A stretch of DNA of 31,309 bases, taken from NCBI GenBank assembly GCA_017503445.1, contig JAFVTB010000065.1, positions 1 to 31,309 on the forward strand, read 5' to 3'. Of this stretch, positions 10,101 through 18,400 are shown in pieces. The position numbers and the translations under genes were made by a program. The notes under the pieces are model-generated. The model worked only from the letters and a program-made list of their open reading frames with translations. It ran no database searches and was not told where the DNA came from. Position 1 is the first letter of the stretch, and each line of letters starts with the position of its first letter. Source of the stretch: Clostridia bacterium. Lineage in GTDB: Bacteria > Bacillota > Clostridia > Christensenellales > UBA1242.

Positions 10101-12051
10101 CCACTTGAAGTTCGGCAATATTGCCATTTGCGTCTGCAGTTGTTTGGGTGATATCTTCACTTGGATTCACAGAAAGTGTTGCACCTGAAAGGGATTTGAC
10201 AACCTGGAATTCCAAATCTGCAAAGAAGCCATCTTGAGCGGTGATGCGCACTTGCACAAAGCCGGTTTTGTGTGGCACAAGCTCAAGCTTTTTGGTGCGG
10301 GCGCCATGTTCTGTGATTTGCGTGATTTTCAAAATGCTTTCATCGCCGGTTTTGTATTCAATATCAAAATCTGCAAGTTCAACACTTTCAAGGTTGATGA
10401 TTTCAAAACCATCAAACACTTTTGCGCCGCCATCCACATCAAGATAAAGCGTTTTTGGAAGCGTCAAGCCGCCTTGTTGAATTGTATATTGATCTGCAAG
10501 AGTGAAACTTTTAATCCCTTCCTTGATTTGCACAGGCACAATGGTTTGCACATCTGCCGCAATTGGCGCTGCACCTTCAATTTGAAGCGGTTGAACCGTC
10601 AGCACAACAAAGATTGGTTGCGCAAACACATTTTGCGCCAAAATGTTGATTGGAAGGATGCTTGTGTTGTTTGCAAAATCGGTGAATGGAATTTCAAACG
10701 CCGCGGTTTTTGTTTGGTTTTTATATGTGATATTCAAATATTCAAAATATTCATCACTTTCAAGCAAATCCCCCGCAAGATTTTTTGTTGCAAGTGAAAC
10801 TTTCACGCTTTCAAAACTTGAAAGTTTATCAAGCACATTCACAAAGATTGCATAAGGCGTTTGTGTGTTGTCATAGATTGCAACGGGCTCGAGCCACTCG
10901 GCAATATTGTTCGCATTGATTTGATATGGCGATGTGATCACAACCACATCAAACGAAAGTTGTTTTTCATAGGTTGTTTGCCCAAATGTTGTGTTTGATG
11001 TATAGCGTAAAGTGATTTTGATTTTATCGGTGCCCACACTTGTGCCTTGCACGCTGAAAAACTTGCTGTTTGAATGCGATGAGGCATATCCTTCAAGCTC
11101 TGCAATATTGTTTGGTGCAATTTCTGTGCATTCGCAAATGTTTGATGAAATTGACATTTGCACATCAGGCGTATCACATTCAACCTCAAACACAAGATAT
11201 GAATCTGAGATTTTGTTTTTTATGATTGTGACAACATCGTCATTACCAACCACAAATTTGTTTGCTTCGTCATAATATTTTGTTGCACTTGAAAGGATTC
11301 CACCTTTGCGAAGAAGACGAATGTCACCCGTTTCAATTTGTGGCACAATTTGGATTTGCACTTCTTGCCCGGGCATTGATGTCATTGGCGCACCGGTGGT
11401 GTAATCCAGCGGGGTTGCCGAAAGAATTATCTCGCCCTGTGCAAATTTGATATCCCCGCCATTTGCATCGGTAAGGTTTTCACCATCCGGATTTTGAAGT
11501 TTCACAAAGTTTTTGCCATTTTGATCTGCTTCAACCACAAGGGCGGCAACTTCGCGATCATTATACATGAATTGCATTTGCGGCGCTTTGCAATTTGCGG
11601 GAAGAAAATTGAAATATGATTGATTTGCAAGTGTCACACGGTTGCCATTTTCTGCCACGATATAAAGCCCAGTCTTGGCTTCAAAACTGGTGGCAGGTTC
11701 AAACACTTCAACATCAAATGTTGCGGTTTTTCCGGCTTCATAACTGAGAACTTGCACAGTGGTTTTGCCCGTTTTTATGGCCTTGATTTCAAAGAAAACT
11801 TTGTTATCTTCCGGCACACTTGAAACAACGCTGAAAAGACTGTTCACATTGCCAAGATGCACATCAGTGCTGAAAGAATTTGGTGCGTTTTCAAACTGCA
11901 AATTGAATGTTTGCGTTTCGCCCACAGCCATTTCAATTTTGTTTGTGCTTAGGGACATTGAAACATTGTCATAGTTTGGCGTGCATGCCGAAAAAGCCAG
12001 CCCACAAAAGCCAAGCATAACACATAAAATTGTCCCAAAGATTTTTTTCAT
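2296..12051 (-). CDS. Giant lipoprotein B: Ig/Big-like domains plus GLUG repeats (3251 aa)
   Basis: The frame is intact. A 23-residue lipoprotein signal peptide ends A-F-S-A-C (lipid on Cys23; Phe at -3 is unusual). A Big2-like domain follows (about 25-115, with K-I-E-M-A-V-G-E-T), then a long run of beta-sandwich-like segments to about residue 990. GLUG block I spans about 995-1465, a clear Big2 domain about 1460-1510 (S-L-S-P-E-I-L-S-I-D-G-F-G-K), more beta segments to about 2205, GLUG block II about 2205-2580, and GLUG block III about 2640 to the end. About 13 G-G-x-x-G cores typical of GLUG repeats are visible. GLUG motifs occur in bacterial surface proteins and are thought to form beta-solenoid structure. 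There is no LPXTG or S-layer anchor, so anchoring is by N-terminal lipid. AAGGAG six bases before the ATG supports the start. It lies 67 bp after giant A and 48 bp before the small membrane protein gene, with no terminator in either gap. Adhesin or surface fibre is the likely role; the ligand is unknown. Confidence 0.9.
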   Translation of the reverse strand: MKKIFGTILCVMLGFCGLAFSACTPNYDNVSMSLSTNKIEMAVGETQTFNLQFENAPNSFSTDVHLGNVNSLFSVVSSVPEDNKVFFEIKAIKTGKTTVQVLSYEAGKTATFDVEVFEPATSFEAKTGLYIVAENGNRVTLANQSYFNFLPANCKAPQMQFMYNDREVAALVVEADQNGKNFVKLQNPDGENLTDANGGDIKFAQGEIILSATPLDYTTGAPMTSMPGQEVQIQIVPQIETGDIRLLRKGGILSSATKYYDEANKFVVGNDDVVTIIKNKISDSYLVFEVECDTPDVQMSISSNICECTEIAPNNIAELEGYASSHSNSKFFSVQGTSVGTDKIKITLRYTSNTTFGQTTYEKQLSFDVVVITSPYQINANNIAEWLEPVAIYDNTQTPYAIFVNVLDKLSSFESVKVSLATKNLAGDLLESDEYFEYLNITYKNQTKTAAFEIPFTDFANNTSILPINILAQNVFAQPIFVVLTVQPLQIEGAAPIAADVQTIVPVQIKEGIKSFTLADQYTIQQGGLTLPKTLYLDVDGGAKVFDGFEIINLESVELADFDIEYKTGDESILKITQITEHGARTKKLELVPHKTGFVQVRITAQDGFFADLEFQVVKSLSGATLSVNPSEDITQTTADANGNIAELQVAYTGENTLMFAITKKESDATLFALQSQVDKTQIADVAKVQNGIITVRVLDMTQDDEFATLSISLAKKEVSENFEIIDTQNPENNITFTVKIYVYCPIESLQFVQTKQDDAGKPVETEISGFALNRLGDVGYKYDTLAKAQCDFRVTLTNGDVIENVFSEYDGAISVMTSYGALISRGENFFINQFGDFAISGNTLLFNCNYDAALTGTFVFTITLTHHNVSHSAALSINVKTFTPLEYVGITNYQETLYLSGTNDNFTFFTYMDPLADIQKFDVVFVPSAPQYANLVNVSVNGDCSQVYVQHNSTVANGSGTLYFVPRTMFAEGDTFPTDRVQKVKVVYSDGTDEAFPELISTAQEFMTAITQTHTAAKHYLIISSIDLAGYTFENVKPLAGSISGGNANAKLVNVNLQITDKNAQSGINNFGLFPSILAGAKLNDLVIEGSINVAIENLGENKTYNIGLVAGENLGELNNISVRLENSNVALEDNATSNKIFVGGIVGTNSGTIQNGHNTHANKSAQMFNFKNTIFNLTSITTIGAFEASYAGKSVENGFGGVVGKNLGTITRAENQKSIFNNNNYTQIINISSVGFAQTGGVVGQNGAADNATACIQNQAISGTISAIANNGSGGQNVGGVAGANFAIITAATMRAQISAVDFVGGIVGLDNAPQNAQNNKVQAAKAFNVKPLLTAISSGGNIGAFCGNVLADNAYLANGNVAQCFFEIDLAQKRAPMLYHFLNGAYQMASKGAFIETTDAIAITGITETSTAQKFDKVVGVGANQLANMFIFVAENPQEQSLVNHLNTNRDIPFVFAQADSIIITSLSPEILSIDGFGKITLYKTGVATLQIQSVLDTSITNKVFINVSTAFDAMKIQTLSGDEIASGAFINVFNHSPASIKFSFTAQSILAAGDMGQIVEVQFANASEPTVNIQYEVSDYYYTTAQKYGNMIIFTSTNQTLGTNHLNSVSFTPSFEVSFIANGSNISATMTNFDTISQNIGGVEIDVLSKLGTQSISSNFADASVEPVDDLNLEIIQITDFEDDTLDFAAVKITDNIGGPQDYFKIKSQQKTQTFNPQTNTYQNVYALKIAFDYNKYSSGYEGVYYLSFTAQNGKSLTIIANLATQNIESVSLKNYYDIDTTYQIGGKESNQVSSGDYNLMEVNLYPYFADYDYIVIKNHEENYDKNNVLLMQVMMLDTQNNFVLLPGVEYLPDGIVISKDVMTSQKLLGADVARLFVRYTTVSKATVDTQAKIVVSTYKSPNQTPITENILPLNVVVKDSVFFTIDAREDADEYYLARGLTYDLSLNIYGFTEDQVKIEITHEGIATTAARVQKIDGQYQLVIAKNITYTSASQNQQGFAVEITTYAENIVDGIRYQSGRSTMKIIIVDFVILQQNLGAYNANEPLSNFDKSTLISGATGATVGLAVGNPFALANEFVFGQTIEFDETNDEIFNRVQNFEDSLSQNGGWTITAVDMADEVLGKFVQSLQITSQTNLTSNYLRIAGHTITPLRINECENTKYYLSYQGAYHYQLGQAVFGQNANAFDVSTDFVLDVYPNSSLENAIPVNNVQEFLAMSDNAHYILMEDITLPTNFAPLETAIASFDGNGHTIALPANLLFEEGDRFGLFATLNEGAVLKNITLSVPSITTIIISNNEATIAFGALVGENNGIITNCKIVGGAFAQLSVSLPNQSENAPENYVAGLVGINNGFITNSFVSVDMSAAANVSGFVGINNGKVSSSFVRESMIVNKSSNSSHKTAGFAITNGSSANSNAAISGCYVAGATSTTSIYSKTPTKSISSMPSVAGFVYSNFNSIQDCYSDILINASSICAGFVKENSGHIARAYTTSTFSIPGQVTYIFVQSNRIDGGTVGTYEDCFFLVGNVNAQANKQLFIDGLTALNDTDFANASNFENFAISSNINKTEGVWFWPAKGVESEFKTLTANLSFTFGRPELVAANLLANTQKVLDAENTTTSPETGETIYSYIETKAAAGSVYNPILIHSAETFESYLNGNAIENVVSANFRIISDIDYRDSVNISQTHKLKILGTIEGNNMEISGFSIDTREKADAKGLFSQIGQSGVVKNLVLSPYYLNTPNAKAAGTLAGALTSGKVFNILCDGFSAQSDGVKVVGQNAVGGVIGIASGSFKMQNITSSVSANASFSSALSKKQFTLFQTASNLENVSCAGGVVGIAHSGGKIVGAKFENNGSAIAEVCGLVFGVIGKNVEVKNIVQEVTENHSITPLVYGGVIAGMISGTLQNIHVLGETAPDFIKKADTSATSAIAAGGICGLLCGGTIQNANIEINLVWNIIAPQNIGGVAGDMIGGNITAVQFDGNILANASNNAYNITSISVGGIVGRLAGTIAAQTQSSITPTNAKIAFVVTQGKINLNLVNVMMIYAGGAVGQVVMVYDAADTRAQQDGTQTIFKTLPRATHTLVGVQNNMDIETTCTIYGGVLTTYVGGLVGATFADNTKLYAGEIVIFDKATENALLGNYQSLANGKINVSVVDNKSSAQLVTWFGGILGYGNAVSSHTTLIGKYDYKNKPWGVLLETSQTPANKTSPEYAGKWEDEDCTVRAEFLKTEYITLPAQTGNIQTRYTENALI
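4315..5435 (-). repeat. Giant B GLUG block II (protein-level repeats)
   Basis: The block opens with a typical entry segment (N-V-Q-E-F-L, then Y-I-L-M-E-D-I-T-L, then F-D-G-N-G-H-T-I). It continues with G-L-V-G-I-N-N-G and G-F-V-G-I-N-N-G GLUG units and closes with G-V-W-F-W-P-A-K-G. Block II of giant A has the same opening and closing motifs. Boundaries are approximate. Confidence 0.75.
7525..7670 (-). other. Big2-type Ig-like domain within giant B
   Basis: The encoded segment I-I-I-T-S-L-S-P-E-I-L-S-I-D, then G-K-I-T-L-Y-K-T-G-V-A-T-L, then V-F-I-N-V matches the Big2 pattern (S-x-x-P-x-I-x-x-V-D, G-x-I-T, G-x-A-x-I, I-x-V). It directly follows GLUG block I. Confidence 0.65.
7650..9072 (-). 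repeat. Giant B GLUG block I (protein-level repeats)
   Basis: The block opens with I-S-T-A-Q-E-F-M and Y-L-I-I-S-S-I-D-L. It carries GLUG cores V-G-G-I-V-G-T-N-S-G, F-G-G-V-V-G-K-N-L-G, T-G-G-V-V-G-Q-N-G, V-G-G-V-A-G-A-N and V-G-G-I-V-G-L-D-N. It sits at nearly the same residue offset (about 995) as block I of giant A (about 985). Boundaries are approximate. Confidence 0.78.
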
Positions 12052-12057
12052 TTTTTT

Positions 12058-12063
12058 CTCCTT
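12058..12063 (-). promoter_or_regulatory. Ribosome binding site of giant lipoprotein B
   Basis: The minus strand reads AAGGAG six bases before the ATG at 12051. It is the strongest Shine-Dalgarno in the operon and fixes the start of giant B. The 67-bp gap back to the end of giant A shows no hairpin and no clear -10, which supports co-transcription. Confidence 0.85.
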
Positions 12064-12118
12064 CTCAAAGCCAAAAATTGTGTGTGATTGTAAGTTGTTT
12101 AAATTTATTCGTTTGTGT

Positions 12119-12475
12119 TTATTCAGTCGTGCTTGCAGGTTTGTATTGGAAAATTGTATAGGTTATATTTCCGGATGTGAATGTCATGCCATCGGTGTAT
12201 GGCTCTGCACTTTCAAAGATATATCCTTGGATATACACATCGCCGCTTTGCGGAACAAGATACATAAGAATGTTTGTGTCTTTTTGCCAGTGCAGGATTG
12301 CATACATTCTTTCATTGCCTGCGCCTGTCCATGTTGCAAACCAAACGGCTTTGCCTGTGTCGGCAAATTCTTGGGTATAAGTGTAGGTGCCGCGCATAAT
12401 GCTGTATTCGCCGTCCATTGGCGCATAGGTTGTGCCATTAAGGGTGATGCTTTCGCCGCTTTTCCAAACTGCCAC
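12119..12475 (-). CDS. C-terminal piece of giant lipoprotein A (third frame)
   Basis: This 118-residue ORF is the end of giant A after the second frame break; the true frame runs from about 12665. It encodes S-G-D-T-V-A-V-W-K-S-G-E and a compact segment rich in aromatic residues and beta strands (M-R-G-T-Y-T-Y-T, A-V-W-F-A-T-W-T-G-A-G). It ends Q-Y-K-P-A-S-T-T-E. The ATG at 12475 has no ribosome binding site and is an internal Met, so this is not an independent gene. There are no GLUG repeats, no sorting signal and no transmembrane segment. The small aromatic domain could be a cap or a binding domain at the distal tip of the fibre; that is inference. Confidence 0.75.
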   Translation of the reverse strand: MAVWKSGESITLNGTTYAPMDGEYSIMRGTYTYTQEFADTGKAVWFATWTGAGNERMYAILHWQKDTNILMYLVPQSGDVYIQGYIFESAEPYTDGMTFTSGNITYTIFQYKPASTTE

Positions 12476-15400
12476 TGTGTCACCAGAAATGATATCATCA
12501 TCAATATCCGGCGCGATTGAATCATAAGGTTCTTTATCTGGGAATGGAATTTGTGCAATCTTTGCAGCGTCGTCTGCAATTTGAATATTAAGCAGTTTAA
12601 ATGTGCTGTAATCTTCTGAAAGTTTATAATATGATTTAGTGCTGAAAATCTTGCCATCTGTGTTTGAAAGGTATATGCAAAACTTGGATTATTAAAATTA
12701 TCCTTTGTTGGGAAATCACATTTACTGCCACCAGCATAGTATGCTTTATAAGTTGCTAGAGAGTTTAATGTTATCCAACATTCACTTGATTGCACATTGT
12801 TTTTTAATGCTGTCCATTCGCTGGTGTTATAAAGTGGCTCAATGATTTTGCTCTCTTTGAATACTATTTCCCCACTTGATGTTATTTCAGGCACATAGTA
12901 ATAATACAAAGTTATAGGTTCGTCTTCTTTTGTTTCTTCATTATAATAAGTGCTTGGTCTTTCATAAATATGAATGTATGGACCGGTGAATGTGGTTCCT
13001 TCATTTGTTTCATTTGCCATAAAATAGAATGCTGGACAATAAATTGAAGAAGATGGCGAGTGTTGTTGAAGTTTTGTGCCTGCTGGGAAAAGAACAGTTG
13101 TTGAAGATGTGAGATGATAACTTGGATAATAACTTGCATTGTATTGTGCATAATGCATGGTTGTTGCAGCATTGCCAGTTTGAGTTGTTGAATCAGCTTT
13201 TGACCAATCTGTTGTAAGGACATAGTTACCTGCATCAGCAGAATTTGCCAAAGGTGTGAAACCATACTGGCTGCCGGTTTCATATTTATAATAATCGTTG
13301 CTTGCGTTTGCCGCACCCACAAGTTTGATGCCTTCTTTTTCTGCTTTTATCCATGCTTGGGTGCCGGCGGGATCATTTTTATAAATTTCTTCAAACAAAT
13401 TATTGATATCTTTTTTGCCGCCGTCTTCTGTATAGGTGAAGCTGTAGCCAAGTGCATAGGTTTTGTAAAGATTATCTGTATCTGTTTTATCTTCATCGGT
13501 TGTGAAAAGGTTAAATTCAACTTCGCCGCCACCGGTGATTGTGCCGCTGTTAAGGCATTTTTCAAGGGTTGATTCAGGTGACATAAATGCCGCAACACCC
13601 GCCGCATAAGCATTTTCAGTTTCTTTTGCATAATGCGCATAGGCATCATAACTGTAATATCCCCAAATGTTTTGCACATCATATCTGCTTGAACTGGTTA
13701 TAGCAAGTTGCGGTTTGGCCTTTGCGGTTACGGTGCCGCCATTTTCAACCAACTTAAAGGTTGTTTTATCGCTTGCATAACCCGCAATGCCCGCTGCATA
13801 AGCAGTTTCGGCACCTTTTGATGCCGCATTAACTTGCTGCACGCGTTTTTTCAGTTTTTCTTTGGTTTTATCTTGCTGATATTCATCATCGTTTTGAGAG
13901 TCATACCAGAAGAAATCGCGCGCAGTGAGTTTGTCTTTGCTGGCGATTGTTTTCCAGCCCGCTTGAACTATGGCGGTTGATTTGCACGCCTCTATTGTGC
14001 TGGTGCCTGAAACCTTGCCCACAACGCCGCCCGCATAAGATGCGGTTACAAGTGGCTTTTTCGCTTCATTGCCATCACCTTCGGTTGATATAATTCCGCT
14101 TATGTTGTTGTCATAATAATTATTTGTGCCGGTGATGTCTTGGCTGGCGCTGCCGGTGATTGTGATATCACTACCCAAGCCAACAATGCCGCCGGCGATA
14201 TATGTGCCGGTGATTTTTGTTACGCTTTGCACGGTGATATATGTAAAGGTTGCATCATTTGCGCTTCCCGCTACGCCGCCAACAGCAACACCGCTTGGCG
14301 CGCAAAGTTTGTCATAGGTTGCAAGTTCAGTTATATTGCCACCAATGGTGATATTGGTGAACTTGCCTTTTGCTTTACCGGCAATGCCGCCAACAAAGGC
14401 AACATCACTTGATGAAACGTTGCCTGTAAAGGTGGTGTTTGTGATTTGGCCATCATCTTCGCCAACCTTGCCCGCATCATAATCCCCAACAATGCCGCCA
14501 ACAAACAAATCGCTTCCTTTTTGTGATTTTTCAAGGTTTGCCGAAACGCTTGAGCTAATATTCACGCCAATAATGCTGAGGTCTTCACCCTTGCCCACAA
14601 GGCCGCCGGCAAAGCCGCCTGTTTTGATTTTGATTTCAAGGGTTGAGGTGCTTTCACCATCAATGGTTCCACTCATGCTTCCGGCAAAACCGCCAATATA
14701 TGATGTGGCTTTTTGTTCGACATCTTCTTTATTGCCGTCGGCATCTTCAACTTCTTTGGTTGGAATATCGCCTGTTTCAAGCGTGCCGCCGTCAATCTTG
14801 ACATTTGAAAGGGTTGAATTGTTTTCAATTTTGCCCGCAACGCCGCCTGCATAGGCAATGTTGCTTGAGTTAAATGAGGCGGTGAGATCTGGGTTTGAGA
14901 TTGTTACATTTTGAAGCGTTGAACCGGTGATATAACTTGCAACAGCGCCAATTTGTGTGCCTTCAAGCTTGATGCTTTCAATTGTTGCAGTATTAACTTC
15001 ACTGCCATCCAAATATCCTGCAAGACCACCAAGATGAATATCACTTTTTGTGTGATCGGTGATGGCAAGATTGTTTTTAACGGTTGTTACGCCACTGATA
15101 CCATTAAGCTTTGTTTGGTTTTGTGCAAAGCCCACAAGGCCACCAACTGTAAGCTCTGATGCATCTTGATTTTTTCCATCTTCCACACCAAAGATGAACT
15201 TATAAGATTGCAAATCAACATCTTTTGCATGAATTTCTGTGCCATTTGCATTGCCCACAATGCCACCAAGGTTTGACAAGCCAGCTTTTTCATTTGCGAT
15301 TGTTGCAGCAGGTGCAAAACCCTTGATTGTTGAACCCGCATCACTGCCGGCAATGCCGCCAGCAACAAGCGTGCCAACATTCTTTTGTGTGATGTTGATG

Positions 15401-18400
15401 CCCGTTACGGAAAGTGGGCTTTCACTTGCGCTTTCAATAACACTGTTCGCAAGCGTGCCCGCGATGCCACCAAGGCAGTTTTCTTCTGCGGTGGTTGAAT
15501 TTGATGTCAAGGTGATTATTTTTGCATTTGCCGAGAATGGAACTTGCACAGAATTATTGTTTTCATCTTCTGCATATGCTTTGCCAACACCACTTGCTGT
15601 GCCAAAGAAGCCACCAAAGGTGGTTTGTCCCGTGCCTGTTGATGTAAGCGATATATTATCAAGCGTGACATTGGTTGAAGAAATTGTTTGTGCATTGCCG
15701 GCAAGACCACCAAAGATTGCACTTGCACTGCCTGAGTTTGTGATTGAAATTTCACCCTTAAAGTTGATTTCGCTTGCAAACACATTGCTCACATTGCCCG
15801 CAAGGCCACCGCCAATATTTTCACCCGTGCCTGTGGCAACAATTTCAAAGCCATTTGCAAAGGTGATGCCTTTAAGCATTGTTGCATTTGTGCTTTGCAT
15901 GTTTGCAATCAGGCCACCAATGGTTGCGTTGGTTGATTTATCTGCCTGAAGCTTTGTGATTTCAAGGTTGATATTGGTGATTTTGCTGTCGTTGTCTGCA
16001 TCACTTGTTGCGCCAACCAAGCCCGCAAGCGCCACAGTGCCCGCAGCAGTTGATTTAACTACGCCGGCATCAAGTGTGATGTTGTCCAATGTTGTGCCAG
16101 AAATTTCTGTGGCAAGCCCAGCAAGGGTTTTTGCATTGATTTCAAGGGTTGAAGAATATTTGATTTCAAGGTTTGAAATGTTTGCATTTTCAACCTTTCC
16201 AAAAATTGCCCATTCAGTTCTTTCAATTGATGTTGTGAAATCTTGGATGGCATATTTGCCATCTTCGCCATACGCGCCAGAAAGTGTGCCCTTGAAGTTT
16301 GCAATTGGCGCCCAATCAATAACTGCAAAGTTTTTGTTGAACTGCTTATAGGTTTGTGCTTTCATTGTGGTAAACATTGATTTCATATCGTCCGTCACGG
16401 CCATATCGCAAATCAGTTGATAGTGCAAATTGTTTGTTGCAGCATCAGAAATTTGTTGAAGTTTGCCCACACTGCCGATAAACATTGGGTCATCTTCTGC
16501 GCCTGTTCCGGTTGCAATGCCGCGCATATAATCAAGGTTTGCATATGCGCTTGCTGCAAAGGTTGGATATCCAAAGTTTTCGCCAACAACATATGCAAAT
16601 TTTTTATCAGATTGCGCATTTTCAAACAACAGTTTTTTGTTTTCTGCGGTGTCAAGAACGCTGAAAGTTTTTGTGTCGGTGGTTTCGGTGGCAGATGATT
16701 TTTTGCCAACGGAATAAAGGTCATAGAAACTGTCAACAACGGTTTGGTTTGTGCCAAACACGCCCGCGGTGGCAGGTGAAGCCGTGTATGAAGAATACAC
16801 CGCGCCATCGCCCTGCGTGAACGCAAAGCCGCCATCAACATTGCCAACGGAATAAGTGCTGATGATGTTGCCGGAATTATATCCCGCAACACCGCCCGCA
16901 TTGCCGTTTGCGGTGATGTTGATTGCACTGAAGCTGTCCATAATCACACCGGTGTTATAACCCACAATTCCACCAACATATGCGCTGCCGGTGTGGGCCA
17001 AACTGGTGTGTTCGTGTGCAGAAATATTTGTGGTTTTCACCGCACACGCAAACACAAACCCATTGTTGATGTTTGCCACTGTGCCAACGGCGCTGGCGTT
17101 AAGATCTGATGATGTGGTTGGGGTGAGTTTTTCAATTGATGGAACAAGCGAAAGCCCTGAAATTGCACTTTTTTCATCAATGCTTGCAAAAAGCGTGCTG
17201 TGCGTGATGATTTGATGTCCATCACCCATAAGGTGTGCAAGCTTTCCATCAAGCGGGGTGATGTTTTGATCGTATGTGAATGGCCCTGTGATAAGCCCAA
17301 CAACTTTTTTGGTTTTTTCTGCCGCAAAGATTTCTGCCGCGTTTTGCATATCAGCCATTGAATCAATTTCAATTGGGTTCAGTTTTGTGCCTTCTTCAGG
17401 TTCGCCAAAAAGTGTGGCAATATATGGTTCAAGCAAATCAAGGATTGAAAACTGTGAAGCTTGTGTGGTTTGTTTGTAATAAAGATTTGTTGCGCCAATG
17501 CCATCGTTGAAATCAAGACAAAGCGACATTTGATGTGCATAGAAATTGCTTTCACTAGCAGCCGCTTTTGCGCCGTTTGCCTGGCCAACAAGGGCATTTA
17601 TATGCACGCCATCAAGCCCAGAAGCCGTTTTGCTTGCAAGCGAAACAAGACTTGTGTTGTTTGAAAGGGTTGTGCGATCGCTGCCCAAGCCAACAAGCCC
17701 ACCAACATAAACCTTAACGCCAAGCCCGTTTTGCGCATAATAATCATGCAACACATTGATGTCGCCAAGTGCCAAACAGTTTGAAAGCGTGACATTCGGT
17801 GCGGTGATTGAAGCTGCAGATTTACTGTTGCCAAGGATGCCGCCAATCCATGCATCACCTGTCATTTTGGAAAGGGTGATTTCCCCGTCGAAAACGGCAT
17901 TTTGAATAAGCGATTGCGAAAGGATGTTGGTGTCTGCCTTCAAGGCGCCAAGGATGCCGCCCGCGGCAATATTTTCACCAGAAACAATGATTTGCCCCGT
18001 ATATTTTGTGCCAAAGTTTTCATCGCCAAGCACAAGCGCGCCGCTTGTGGCGGTATAAGCGCCCAAGATGCCCCCAACAAACGCGTTTTGGCCAACAAAT
18101 TTCAAGTTTGTGTTTGAAACGGTGTTTGCAATTTCAATGCTTGAATTCAGTGTGCCAACAAGCCCACCAAGGTTTGTTTCAAGCGTGCCTTTTGCATTGA
18201 TTTCGCCAAAAGTTTCAAGGTTTTCAATTTTTGAAAGGTTTGCCGCAAGCCCAACAAGCCCGCCCGCATTTATTGTTTTTGCAACAAAGTTTGTACCAAC
18301 ATCGGTTGCAGCAAACTTGGTTGCACCTGTGGTTGTGTTTTGGATGCTTGCCGTGGTTTCAACCTTGCCAATAATTCCACCAAGGTTTGCCTGTGAAATG

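Noticed and set aside
10234..10797. Plus-strand ORF of 187 codons rich in Cys and aromatic residues
   Set aside because: It lies wholly antisense to the intact giant B frame, has no Shine-Dalgarno sequence, and its composition is what antisense of AT-rich coding DNA gives.
12119..13550. CRISPR-like or tandem DNA repeats in the giant genes
   Set aside because: Repetition is at protein level with variable spacing of roughly 40-70 residues; no regular direct repeats with uniform spacers are seen.
15239..15949. Plus-strand ORF of 236 codons antisense to giant A, and many similar ORFs throughout 2300-28900
   Set aside because: They mirror the GLUG-coding strand: recurrent P-T-M-P-P or A-T-P-P strings come from the reverse complement of G-G-x-x-G codons. 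They lack ribosome binding sites and start and stop arbitrarily.
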